IMG/VR virus record: IMGVR_UViG_3300021519_000065
Location: 1 to 25,560 of that record
Source of the DNA: a virus
DNA length: 25,560 nucleotides
Direction: 5' to 3' (one strand)
Below the pieces are notes generated by a model that made no database searches, had not been told where the DNA came from, and saw only the letters and a program-made list of their open reading frames with translations. The number at the start of each line of letters is the position of its first letter. Position 1 is the stretch's first letter. Position numbers and translations under genes: made by a program. Below are positions 16,278 to 23,444 of the stretch, one piece after another.

Positions 16278-16523
16278 ATGGCTAGGTGCTTAAAGGCGGT
16301 ACGGTTCACAACCGTAATAGGTCAGTCGGTGTACAATTACTCCGCCATGACAGGTGATAATACCGCTATTTCGGCAACATCCGAGGTTGAGGCGGTTATG
16401 TATGGTGCAGCTAATATTGATTTGGCAGTATCACCTCCTGAGATAACCTTGGGGGCTACTGATATTACATTCAACTTTTCACCTGCCGATGTGGTGGGGG
16501 TAACAATCCTATTTTATCCATGA
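16278..16523 (+). CDS. Small protein of unknown function, coupled to the fibre gene
   Basis: An 81-aa protein 17 bases after the tail tube candidate. Its TGA overlaps the fibre ATG (ATGA). It is rich in Thr, Val, Ala and small residues, and looks like a beta-strand protein (ITLGATDITFNFSPADVVGV). No membrane segment or catalytic motif was found. The context suggests a small virion protein or one linked to the fibre. I do not recognise it. Confidence 0.5.
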   Translation: MARCLKAVRFTTVIGQSVYNYSAMTGDNTAISATSEVEAVMYGAANIDLAVSPPEITLGATDITFNFSPADVVGVTILFYP

Positions 16524-18961
16524 AAAAGCTAATCACAATATTGGCAGCCACACTCATAGCGAGTGTGGCTTTTTGCCAAGTAGACAATAACCACCATTAT
16601 TATAACAAGGCATGCGTGTTTCGCGACACGTTGGTGGTAGGCGATACAGGGTTGCTACAAATCAAATACCTAAAGCCTGCTACTGGCAGCAGGTATCTTA
16701 TTGTAAACCAAAAGGGCGATGTTGATAGCATAAATGGAACTGGCGGCAGTATACCCATTGACAGCCTAATGTGGACACATGATGCATCAGGCAACATTAT
16801 TGAGCGCGACACCAGTAAGAATGTCGGTATAGGTACGGTTTCACCAGTGTATAAATTGGATATTGTAGGAACAACACATTGCTCTGCACCTGTTTACTTT
16901 GGTACAGGAGGACAGAATGTAAGTCAAGGAACATTTGATAACGGTACAGGTGGAAACAAAGGTATTAGCCTCAATTGTGCGGTAGGCTATGAACTTAACT
17001 GGCAGGGTGGACATTTGACTAACAATACAGGCGGTACTTTTGTACCTGTTCAAGTAGATAGTGGATTAAGTGTAACCGGTTCAATATTAACAAATACTCA
17101 ACACTCTAATGGCACAGTAAGTGTTATTCAAACTGGAGACAATTTATTGGGTTTCGGTATTAAGGGTTTATCAATTACAGATAGTGCAAGTAATTATGGA
17201 TATTATATAGCAACATTAGGTGGCAATCCAACGGCAGTACTTGGAAGTTTACTTGAAAATAATATTAAAGTAAATAACAGCAATATAAGAATGTCGTCTA
17301 ATGATTATATTAGCATGACAGCACCTAACAATATTAGCATCAATACCGATAGCACGGCTGACATGTCCACAGCATACGGCGGCTTACATTTGCGCACCAA
17401 TGCCGAAGCAGGATTAAGTATGTATGATGATGGATTAACACCTACATCAGAGGTAGGATTTTCAATGTATAATAATACAACCAACGGCCACCATGCTGAC
17501 CACTTTTATTTTGATGTTGCAAGCGGGCAAGATGTTTCATTTTGTTCGGCTTGGAAAGAATTTTTAACTGGTCAGTTTGTATTTGATACTGTGGCAAAAA
17601 ATTCAATGGCTTGGTATATTGATAGTACTGGTTTTAGTATTGGTAAAGCAACCGCCGGAACAAAAAAGGTAACTGATTATGGTATTTTTGTTGATACCTT
17701 AACTAATGTTGGTATTGGTACAAATACGCCTGATGCAAATTTACATGTGGTAGGAGCAACCCATTTACAACAAGATGATGGCGCTGGGAACATTTTAGAA
17801 GCCTCAATTAGTACTAATGCAACATCATTTTTAAATACTTTTGCAACCGGTCAAAAAGCTCAGATTGGCATCAACACGGCAGCATCTACTGCAATAGCCT
17901 TTATGCAAGTTTATGATGCTTCCAATAATCCTTGGTCAGCTTTAATTGACAGCACCCATTTTTATGTGGGAGCTGGTATTGGTGATGATGCAAAATTCAA
18001 TGTGCAATCAAGTGGTAAGGTAGGCATAGGAACAAGTACGCCTCGATACCAACTTGACGTAAAGGGCAACACGATTATTGACAGCTCGCTATTTATCGGA
18101 TTCAATGACACAATGAGTGTTAACGGATTTAATTTGTTGTCAAACCTATCGGTACAAACTGATGCACTTTCTGTTGTCGAAGTCCATTCTTATAGTGATG
18201 ATGGCAGTGTATTAGGTTCTCCTTTGCTGTATTTTGCAAAATCAAGGGGAACTCATTTAGCTCCAACACCAGTATTGCAAGGCGATATTTTAGGGGGTAT
18301 TTATTCAACTGGATATGATGGCAGTAAATATTCAATTGGAAGCGTTATTGAGTTTCAATCTAGCGGAATAGCAGGTGTCGACAGCCTACCAACGGATATT
18401 GTATTCGGTACCACCCGCATCGATGGCAACACGCCCGTTGAGGCTATGCGTATTAATAATGCGGGAAGCGTGGGTATAGGCACCCCAACGCCTACGGCAA
18501 CACTTCAAGTAGGTGACAGCATCAATGCCGCTACATTGCGATACATTGACGGCAACCAAGCAGCAGGAAAGGTGTTGACTAGCGATGCCAATGGTAACGC
18601 ATCATGGCAAGCACCGACAGGCGCAACCGTAGCCAGCGCATACCTTACTGCGCAACACGCACCAGTTACGGTCAATACATATACCCCTACGGCTGATGGT
18701 AGTTACAGAGTAGGCGGTTCAATCAACTGTAATGCTATATCAGCAATGGCACTCACTTATAAGTTGGATTGGACGGACGAAGATAATGCTGCACAAACTT
18801 ACACGCTAAAAACAAGCATAAACGTAGCTGGATTTTACTCCGTACCACCCATTGATATACGTGCTAAAGGCGGCACCAGCATTACCGAAAGTATCATCAT
18901 TGCAGGTGTAGGTTCAACTACGTTTGCCGTTGGCGGTACCATTACATTCTTAAACAACTAA
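16520..18961 (+). CDS. Fibre / adhesin-like protein with signal peptide and VGIGT repeats
   Basis: An 813-aa protein. It opens with a Sec-type signal peptide: two Lys, a hydrophobic core (LITILAATLIASVAF) and a likely cut near residue 19, before QVDNNHH. Four repeats of the form (N/K/S)VGIGTxxPxxxLxVxG start near residues 101, 396, 500 and 650. These are common in Bacteroidota fibre and surface proteins. The spacers are beta-rich. Residues about 190-630 are coded by DNA clearly more AT-rich than the ends, a sign of mosaic exchange in a receptor-binding region. The C-terminal about 115 residues form a separate Thr/Ala/Gly-rich domain. A signal peptide is odd for a virion fibre, so an exported phage-encoded surface protein is an alternative. 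No S74 chaperone end is seen. Confidence 0.7.
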   Translation: MKKLITILAATLIASVAFCQVDNNHHYYNKACVFRDTLVVGDTGLLQIKYLKPATGSRYLIVNQKGDVDSINGTGGSIPIDSLMWTHDASGNIIERDTSKNVGIGTVSPVYKLDIVGTTHCSAPVYFGTGGQNVSQGTFDNGTGGNKGISLNCAVGYELNWQGGHLTNNTGGTFVPVQVDSGLSVTGSILTNTQHSNGTVSVIQTGDNLLGFGIKGLSITDSASNYGYYIATLGGNPTAVLGSLLENNIKVNNSNIRMSSNDYISMTAPNNISINTDSTADMSTAYGGLHLRTNAEAGLSMYDDGLTPTSEVGFSMYNNTTNGHHADHFYFDVASGQDVSFCSAWKEFLTGQFVFDTVAKNSMAWYIDSTGFSIGKATAGTKKVTDYGIFVDTLTNVGIGTNTPDANLHVVGATHLQQDDGAGNILEASISTNATSFLNTFATGQKAQIGINTAASTAIAFMQVYDASNNPWSALIDSTHFYVGAGIGDDAKFNVQSSGKVGIGTSTPRYQLDVKGNTIIDSSLFIGFNDTMSVNGFNLLSNLSVQTDALSVVEVHSYSDDGSVLGSPLLYFAKSRGTHLAPTPVLQGDILGGIYSTGYDGSKYSIGSVIEFQSSGIAGVDSLPTDIVFGTTRIDGNTPVEAMRINNAGSVGIGTPTPTATLQVGDSINAATLRYIDGNQAAGKVLTSDANGNASWQAPTGATVASAYLTAQHAPVTVNTYTPTADGSYRVGGSINCNAISAMALTYKLDWTDEDNAAQTYTLKTSINVAGFYSVPPIDIRAKGGTSITESIIIAGVGSTTFAVGGTITFLNN

Positions 18962-18972
18962 TACATACCACT

Positions 18973-19242
18973 ATGGCACAATTTGGAGTATCACAAATAG
19001 GCAATGAAGCCCCACTGGCATACAAGAGGGCCGTCAACTTTCTAATCATGGCACAAGCCCCTATTGGTGGCTTAATCCTGACATTGAACGGGCAACACGT
19101 ACTCAGCGACAAAGCCGCATTGATTACCACCGCCGTAATAGGCACGGTGGCATCATTATTAAAGCTATTGCAGCAGTTTATAGGTGCAGAACCTGCACAA
19201 ACAGTAACGGATGAAACTGGCGCAACAGTAGCACCCAAGTAA
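18973..19242 (+). CDS. Holin-like small membrane protein
   Basis: An 89-aa protein with two candidate membrane segments, about residues 20-38 (AVNFLIMAQAPIGGLILTL) and 47-66 (AALITTAVIGTVASLLKLL), and a short hydrophilic, Thr-rich C-terminus. Size and topology fit a holin, which forms membrane pores to release or activate endolysin. It lies just after the fibre gene and upstream of the endolysin gene, but several genes separate it from the endolysin. No family motif was recognised. Confidence 0.5.
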   Translation: MAQFGVSQIGNEAPLAYKRAVNFLIMAQAPIGGLILTLNGQHVLSDKAALITTAVIGTVASLLKLLQQFIGAEPAQTVTDETGATVAPK

Positions 19243-19304
19243 TACATTAAGGCAACGAAACTGTACGGGTTGGAATACGGACAGCAACATAAATTAAAGG
19301 CATT

Positions 19305-19553
19305 ATGACAATTATGAAGGAATTGAAAACTCCGCAACCAGTATTGAGTAATTTGGCATTGGCTTACTTGACCATATCCACAACAATAATCATTGGGTTG
19401 CTTGGTGGCATCTTTAATATTATCAGAACGCAGCAGGTACAAACGGATAACATTGTTGCCGTACATTCGAAGGTCATCCAAAAACATGACGACCAAATAG
19501 TGCAATTGAGCGTAAAGAATAGCATCCCTTATAACCCAATGTGCGGAAACTAA
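19305..19553 (+). CDS. Single-pass small membrane protein, possible spanin or holin partner
   Basis: An 82-aa protein with one strongly hydrophobic segment at residues about 18-40 (LALAYLTISTTIIIGLLGGI), followed by a Gln/Val/His-rich helix (DNIVAVHSKVIQKHDD). The first ATG is at 19305 and another lies at 19314. One membrane anchor followed by a helical periplasmic or cytoplasmic domain resembles inner-membrane spanins or antiholins, though it is short. The gap to the previous gene (62 bases) has no obvious hairpin. The role in lysis is inferred from position. Confidence 0.45.
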   Translation: MTIMKELKTPQPVLSNLALAYLTISTTIIIGLLGGIFNIIRTQQVQTDNIVAVHSKVIQKHDDQIVQLSVKNSIPYNPMCGN

Positions 19554-19600
19554 AATAGCATTGGCAAGTAAGCATTAGGTATTTACTCCAACTAATCCCT

Positions 19601-20908
19601 ATGGCAGCAAGTCCTATCATACCGTACTTCACTATCCATCCAAAGGGTGAAGATGAAAAAATTGAGAAGTACGTAAAAAGGATTGCAGGGCTTACTGGTT
19701 TCTCTTATGGCAGCGTTCAAAAGATATACTACCGAAACAAGAAACGAGCCACGGGAATTCCAACTATAAAGGCAGCTAATAAAACTAGCACCGTAACCGA
19801 AAGCACCACCATTACAGGCGACAAATGCACTTACGAAGGTACGTTTGACTTTCCCATCAAGACCGAAGAAGAAGCTATCAAATATTCCAAAGTTGATTTG
19901 GACAAATGGGAAGTTGACAAGGTGGTTATTAGACATTGGAGCACCACTACCAAAGATAAGGACGGGAAAGCACACGTAACCCAAAATAGTGGTGTAACAC
20001 TTTTCCTAAAAAAACTTGCCCACCTATCAGCCGACAACACCAAAGCGGAAATGGTGGAATGGCTAAAGTCTATTGCCCCTGTTTACCCACCGCTTTACCA
20101 TAAGTCAATCCAAGGCGAACACCTACTAGAAATAAACATTTTTGACCTCCATTTAGGTAAATTAGCATGGAGAGGCGAAACTGGTGAAGATTACGACCTA
20201 GAGATAGCCGAAAAACGCTTTTATGAAGGGCTAGAAAGCCTTATATCCAAATCAAGCCCCTACCGTATAGGAAAGATACTTTTCCCCTTTGGCAACGATT
20301 TTTTCAATGCCGATAATATGTTTAACACTACCACCGCAGGAACGCCACAAGACCAAGACGGAAGGTGGATGAAGATTTACACCAAAGGTAGGAAAATGCT
20401 ACATACTGCCGCTACAATGTTGGCACAGATAGCACCTGTGGAAATGGTATTGGTTCAAGGCAACCATGACCACCAAACATCGTTTTATGTAGGCGATGCC
20501 TTGGAATGTGCTTTTGCGAACAATCCCGATGTGGCTATTGACAATAAACCTGTACTAAGAAAGTATAAAACCTTTGGAAACTGTTTGATAGGCTATACAC
20601 ATGGTGATGGGGCAAAGGATGCAAAACTACCCTTGTTGATGGCCCAGGAAGCAAAGGAACAATGGGCGGCAAGCAATTACAGGGAATGGCATTTAGGGCA
20701 TTTTCACACACAGCAAACAAAACAGACCGCAAACGGATTGACTGTAAATACGGAAGAATACAACGGTGTTATAGTAAGGAAACTACCTAGCCTAAGCGGT
20801 ACGGACGCATGGCATCACAAAATGGGCTATAAATCATTACAGGCTGCCCACGCAATGATATGGGATAAGGAGAATGGTGTTCAGGCAATTTTACACCATA
20901 ACCTATGA
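19601..20908 (+). CDS. HTH-like plus calcineurin-type metallophosphoesterase
   Basis: A 435-aa protein. The C-terminal two thirds carry the metallophosphoesterase motifs in order: D182-L-H184 (FDLHLGK), GND at 231-233, GNHD at 287-290, His334 in YTHGD, and GHFH at 366-369. These residues bind two metal ions, and the family hydrolyses phosphoesters in nucleotides, proteins or DNA. The N-terminal 20-50 stretch (EKYVKRIAGLTGFSYGSVQ) looks like a helix-turn-helix, which suggests nucleic-acid contact, and residues about 75-165 form an uncharacterised middle domain. The stop is ATGA-overlapped by a 27-codon gene. A DNA-directed nuclease or a modifying enzyme is plausible, and the substrate is unknown. 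Confidence 0.78.
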   Translation: MAASPIIPYFTIHPKGEDEKIEKYVKRIAGLTGFSYGSVQKIYYRNKKRATGIPTIKAANKTSTVTESTTITGDKCTYEGTFDFPIKTEEEAIKYSKVDLDKWEVDKVVIRHWSTTTKDKDGKAHVTQNSGVTLFLKKLAHLSADNTKAEMVEWLKSIAPVYPPLYHKSIQGEHLLEINIFDLHLGKLAWRGETGEDYDLEIAEKRFYEGLESLISKSSPYRIGKILFPFGNDFFNADNMFNTTTAGTPQDQDGRWMKIYTKGRKMLHTAATMLAQIAPVEMVLVQGNHDHQTSFYVGDALECAFANNPDVAIDNKPVLRKYKTFGNCLIGYTHGDGAKDAKLPLLMAQEAKEQWAASNYREWHLGHFHTQQTKQTANGLTVNTEEYNGVIVRKLPSLSGTDAWHHKMGYKSLQAAHAMIWDKENGVQAILHHNL

Positions 20909-20988
20909 TACTACTGGCGATACTTGCTTTTTGCATTTGCGCCACAATAAGGATATTGATAATGGAGATATTTAAAAAGAGGAAATAA
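20905..20988 (+). CDS. 27-aa membrane microprotein
   Basis: ATG at 20905 overlaps the phosphoesterase TGA. The peptide is 27 aa, with a hydrophobic N-terminal segment (ILLAILAFCICATIRILIM) ending in a basic tail (FKKRK), so a single-pass membrane peptide with its C-terminus inside the cell is likely. The ATGA junction and the 3-base gap to the next gene support a real gene. Function unknown; a small lysis or membrane-acting peptide is possible. Confidence 0.45.
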   Translation: MILLAILAFCICATIRILIMEIFKKRK

Positions 20989-20991
20989 GCT

Positions 20992-21246
20992 ATGCTACCA
21001 ATAGAATTGCCAATCCTGTTCTTAACGGAAGAAGCAATCCAAATGGAGCAGCTAGAAATACAATATGAGGATGATTACTATGAGGAAAAGGTTACATTTT
21101 ACACCATCAGCTCAATCCGACCTTCAGAGCGATATGATGGCTATTCAACGGTGGTATCTGATGGCATAGAATACATTTGCCCAATAGCTTATAATGCACT
21201 AAAAGACAGGTTGGCACAGCCTATATTTATGATAAACTTTCAATAA
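20992..21246 (+). CDS. Small acidic protein, unknown function
   Basis: An 84-aa protein 3 bases after the 27-aa gene. It is acidic in the middle (EIQYEDDYYEEK) and mixed beta-like afterwards, with one Cys in YICPIAYNALKDRL. No domain recognised. It ends 55 bases before the DUF3310 gene, and a promoter-like motif lies in that gap. Confidence 0.5.
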   Translation: MLPIELPILFLTEEAIQMEQLEIQYEDDYYEEKVTFYTISSIRPSERYDGYSTVVSDGIEYICPIAYNALKDRLAQPIFMINFQ

Positions 21247-21275
21247 ACACGTATGGTTTATTGTGCAAAAACAGC

Positions 21276-21283
21276 TATATTTG
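21276..21283 (+). promoter_or_regulatory. Candidate -7 promoter element before the DUF3310 gene
   Basis: TATATTTG fits the Bacteroidota TAnnTTTG -7 motif and lies 18 bases before the ATG, as expected for a short leader. No good TTTG-type -33 box is seen at 19-21 bases upstream, so the promoter is likely weak or activator-dependent. Confidence 0.35.
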
Positions 21284-21301
21284 TGCGAGTAAACAAACAC
21301 T

Positions 21302-21526
21302 ATGGACGCAATAAACCCACAGCATTACAAAGGCAAGATTGAGTGTATAGAGTGCATTGAACAGCAAGGACTAGGTTATCATATCGGCAATGCATTCAAG
21401 TACATTTGGCGGGCAGGAAAAAAGGATAAAACAAAAGAGATTGAGGACTTGAACAAAGCAAAGTGGTACATTGAGCGCAGGATTAAACAACTTCAAGAAA
21501 TTAACAACACCCCTGAAATTTACTGA
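21302..21526 (+). CDS. DUF3310-type protein
   Basis: A 74-aa protein with the family pattern: N-terminal PxHYKG, IECIECIEQQGLGYHIGNAF, YIWRAGKKD, then EIEDLNKAKWYIERRI. DUF3310 (SaV-like) proteins are common in phages and are linked to nucleotide metabolism, as in T7 gp1.7, though roles vary. It covers the full usual family length. It precedes the endolysin gene by 1 base, so the two are co-translated. Confidence 0.85.
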   Translation: MDAINPQHYKGKIECIECIEQQGLGYHIGNAFKYIWRAGKKDKTKEIEDLNKAKWYIERRIKQLQEINNTPEIY

Positions 21527-21527
21527 C

Positions 21528-22052
21528 ATGATAGATAAATTTGTAAACATCGCATTGAGCAAGGTCGGCACACGAGAGGAAGGTGGCAATAACAAGGGTG
21601 CATCCATTATTGAGTTCCAAAAAGCAACATGGTTAAAACCTGACGCATGGGCGTGGTGTGCGGCATTTGTATGTTGGTGTCTGCGTGAGGCATTAACCCA
21701 ATCTCCTGAATACCTAGTGGAAATGAACATTACCGATTTGGAAAAATGGCGGTGTAGGGATGCCAGTGCATTTGGATGGATTAAATGGGCAAAGGCTCAC
21801 GGGTTGAAAGTATTTGAATATGCTGATGGCATTCCTACCGACTTAATTAAAGCCGGTGATATTATTGTTTACGCTTTTTCTCACATTGGTATTGCTAGTA
21901 AGGACCAGCCAGCTATTGGGGCACGTATTGATGCGATAGAGGGTAACACCAATGCAAGTGGTGCGCGAGATAGCAATACAGGCGATGCAGTATTGGCAAA
22001 AAACCGGCCAGCCAAACAAATAAAGGCGGTAATCCGTTTTGAATATGCCTAG
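21528..22052 (+). CDS. CHAP-like endolysin (peptidoglycan hydrolase)
   Basis: Start ATG at 21528 gives 174 aa; a longer reading would overlap the previous gene deeply. The sequence AWAWCAAFVCWCLREAL has a Cys (C44) followed by a helix, as in catalytic Cys hydrolases. SHIGIA supplies His119, and IEGNTN (E138/N140) supplies the polar third residue. This Cys-His-Glu/Asn arrangement and the order D/W...C...H...E/N are those of CHAP amidase/endopeptidase domains, which cleave peptidoglycan cross-links in lysis. No signal peptide is seen, so a holin is needed for export. The stop overlaps the next small gene by 8 bases. Confidence 0.8.
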   Translation: MIDKFVNIALSKVGTREEGGNNKGASIIEFQKATWLKPDAWAWCAAFVCWCLREALTQSPEYLVEMNITDLEKWRCRDASAFGWIKWAKAHGLKVFEYADGIPTDLIKAGDIIVYAFSHIGIASKDQPAIGARIDAIEGNTNASGARDSNTGDAVLAKNRPAKQIKAVIRFEYA

Positions 22053-22194
22053 TTGCTCCACGTGCTACTTTTATTTGGCCACATCCGGCAAGTGTGGCCG
22101 AACCGGTACGGAAAAGCCGGCAACTGGTAATTGCACCGAAACCAACACAGTAACAGGCGGCACAGGATACACCCCACTACCAGTTAAGCAATGA
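22045..22194 (+). CDS. 49-aa four-cysteine protein
   Basis: ATG at 22045 lies inside the endolysin 3' end. The product has CSTC near residues 4-7, then Cys16 in GKCGRTG and Cys27 in TGNCTE. The spacing CxxC, 8, C, 10, C could bind zinc or an iron-sulphur site, or form disulphides. Overlaps with both neighbours (8 bases with the endolysin, ATGA with the next gene) support it as a real gene. Function unknown. Confidence 0.45.
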   Translation: MPSCSTCYFYLATSGKCGRTGTEKPATGNCTETNTVTGGTGYTPLPVKQ

Positions 22195-22295
22195 AGCCAA
22201 AGCCACAAAGCAAGCAAGAGTTGATGGGTGCAATAATCGCCTTTGCTGCACTTCTGTTAATCTTGCTTGCTGTGGTACATGCTAATTACAAATAA
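22191..22295 (+). CDS. 34-aa single-pass membrane peptide
   Basis: ATGA-coupled to the 49-aa gene. A basic N-terminus (KPKPQSKQELM) is followed by a membrane segment (GAIIAFAALLLILLAVVHA) and a short end (NYK). Its place in the endolysin neighbourhood suggests a lysis-linked membrane peptide, such as a small holin or spanin part, but it is too short to assign. Confidence 0.45.
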   Translation: MKPKPQSKQELMGAIIAFAALLLILLAVVHANYK

Positions 22296-22338
22296 TTTAC
22301 TACCTTAGTGTCCTGATTTACTCACTAAAAACACAACT

Positions 22339-22707
22339 ATGTCAATGCTAATCAACGGGGTTAACGATCCAACGGTAGACACCGCCGCCGATTTACGTGC
22401 TGAATTGGTAGCCATGTCCCCATTCCATGTTCGCCACGTATGCAGGGCCTTGGGGATTAAACCACAGCCACTACCAAGGGGCAAAGCTGCCAACATTACC
22501 GAGATACTGGCGCAACCTATTGAGAAAGCAGTTGCAGCGTACACCACGGTAAAGCTAATCATTGCCAACAACCAAAAGCTGGCACTGGGTGCATTGAAAG
22601 CCATTTACAGTTGGCTCAAGGACAATTGGGCAAAGCTAATCGGCATCAAGTCATGGCAGGATGCCATTGACATTGCTAAGGGTGAACTTGACGGCGTACT
22701 TCACTAA
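22339..22707 (+). CDS. Small protein, unknown function, last gene before the terminators
   Basis: A 122-aa protein (ATG at 22345 is an alternative start). The N-terminal half (DLRAELVAMSPFHVRHVCRA) looks like a short helical, SAP- or HeH-like unit, then a loop with PQPLPRGKAANITEILAQ, then a hydrophobic helix (LALGALKAIYSWLKDNWAKL). A weak TACCTTAG -7-like motif lies 30 bases upstream. Terminators follow 26 bases after the stop, so it closes the lysis/late unit. Confidence 0.5.
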   Translation: MSMLINGVNDPTVDTAADLRAELVAMSPFHVRHVCRALGIKPQPLPRGKAANITEILAQPIEKAVAAYTTVKLIIANNQKLALGALKAIYSWLKDNWAKLIGIKSWQDAIDIAKGELDGVLH

Positions 22708-22733
22708 CTTTCTTTTTCGGTTTGGTTTTGGGT

Positions 22734-22765
22734 AGCCCTGTGTATTGATTACACGGGGCTTTTTT
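22734..22765 (+). terminator. Rho-independent terminator 1
   Basis: Stem AGCCCTGTGTA (22734-22744) pairs with TACACGGGGCT (22750-22760) over 11 bp with one G-T pair. The loop is TTGAT and a run of six T follows. It acts on + strand transcripts only, as no T run follows on the minus strand. It ends the late operon. Confidence 0.85.
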
Positions 22766-22817
22766 GTTTCATAAACTTTCCTTATCTTTACCATAGCTAT
22801 TAGGCAGTACCATACTT

Positions 22818-22853
22818 AACGCTCAATTTTCGCCCTGAAAATTGAGCGTTTTT
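22818..22853 (+). terminator. Rho-independent terminator 2
   Basis: Perfect 14-bp stem AACGCTCAATTTTC (22818-22831) with GAAAATTGAGCGTT (22837-22850), loop GCCCT, then TTTTT. It lies in tandem with terminator 1, 52 bases downstream. A TATCTTTA element (22783-22790) lies between the two. Confidence 0.85.
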
Positions 22854-22856
22854 AAT

Positions 22857-22887
22857 TTTGCCATTTCTGAATTATTTACTATTTTTA
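22857..22887 (+). promoter_or_regulatory. Candidate promoter before the structured intergenic region
   Basis: TTTG at 22857-22860, a 19-base spacer, then TATTTTTA at 22880-22887 fits the Bacteroidota TTTG-N19-21-TAnnTTTG pattern with one mismatch (final A for G). It directly follows terminator 2 and would start a transcript near 22893. Confidence 0.4.
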
Positions 22888-23135
22888 TAGCAGAAGGATT
22901 TTAATGCTTTTCCCTTGTGCTGCCTATAGCTAATCAGCCGAAAGAATAAGCCGAGAATAACATATTGCACATGGCAAGTCTCGCACTATCTGACTACTTG
23001 ATAACGAGCACCTGACAACGTAAGATAGCCATGTACCCGCCACAGGTCGGGATACTTGATATGTATATTCTCTGACCTAATCCTTTAGCTAATAAGGATG
23101 GATTGGGTACGCTAGACTAAGGTCAGGTATAGAAG
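22888..23135 (+). ncRNA. Possible structured non-coding RNA
   Basis: No ORF over about 15 codons covers this stretch, but inverted repeats are dense. They are ACATGGC (22969-22975) with GCCATGT (23028-23034) enclosing CTCG/CGAG (22980-22983/23005-23008) and TATC/GATA (22987-22990/23000-23003); CCCG/CGGG (23036-23039/23048-23051); ATAC/GTAT (23052-23055/23063-23066); CTGACCT (23072-23078) with AGGTCAG (23120-23126) enclosing ATCCTT/AAGGAT (23080-23085/23094-23099). Upstream, TATAGCAG (22886-22893) pairs with CTGCCTATA (22920-22928) with one bulge, though its 5' arm overlaps the promoter candidate. Known RNA families were not recognised. An origin or recombination site is an alternative. No terminator closes the 3' side. 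Confidence 0.4.
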
Positions 23136-23234
23136 TAGGTATGTAAACTACTGAAAAACAAAAATATTTACCACTCTGAAACCCCTATAAACATTGGGAA
23201 AACAAAAATAGTTGAAAATAATTTGCAGAAATAC

Positions 23235-23265
23235 TTGCACGGTAAATTATTTACCCCTATCTTTG
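23235..23265 (+). promoter_or_regulatory. Early promoter of Bacteroidota type
   Basis: TTG (23235-23237) is the -33 element, followed by 20 bases and a perfect TATCTTTG (23258-23265). The first gene begins at 23294, a leader of about 20 bases. It is the best promoter match in the window and starts the downstream operon after two terminators. Confidence 0.7.
23241..23255 (+). promoter_or_regulatory. Palindromic operator inside the early promoter
   Basis: GGTAAAT-T-ATTTACC is a perfect 7+1+7 inverted repeat between the -33 and -7 boxes, where a bound repressor would block RNA polymerase. A half-site ATTTACC recurs at 23166-23172. The binding protein is unknown. Confidence 0.55.
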
Positions 23266-23293
23266 ATTTATTATTAAATGAAACAGAAACACA

Positions 23294-23428
23294 ATGGACA
23301 ACGAACAAATAGCATACGAAGCCGAAATTGAAAGGCTTGCTGAAATTGCAGAACGCGAGCGCAATTACGAACTGATGCAGCAAGCGGTTGAAGATGCAAG
23401 AGAACATTACCAATTCATTCACGGATAA
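23294..23428 (+). CDS. 44-aa acidic helical protein
   Basis: The first gene after the early promoter. The 44-aa product is Glu-rich and predicted to be one long helix (IAYEAEIERLAEIAERERNY), ending in EHYQFIHG. Position as first early gene and an A-rich leader (AAACAGAAACACA) support it. Function unknown. Confidence 0.5.
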   Translation: MDNEQIAYEAEIERLAEIAERERNYELMQQAVEDAREHYQFIHG

Positions 23429-23444
23429 AAACCCCAAAACAACC

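Noticed and set aside
16520-18961. Diversity-generating retroelement target in the fibre gene
   Set aside because: No reverse transcriptase gene or template repeat is present in the window.
18942-19505. 187-aa minus-strand ORF
   Set aside because: Spans and opposes two small + strand genes with coupled spacing; Cys-rich shadow composition.
22301-22308. TACCTTAG as a promoter for the 122-aa gene
   Set aside because: One mismatch in the -7 core and no -33 element nearby.
22854-23293. CRISPR array or tRNA in the intergenic region
   Set aside because: No regularly spaced direct repeats and no cloverleaf with a CCA-type acceptor stem was found by eye.
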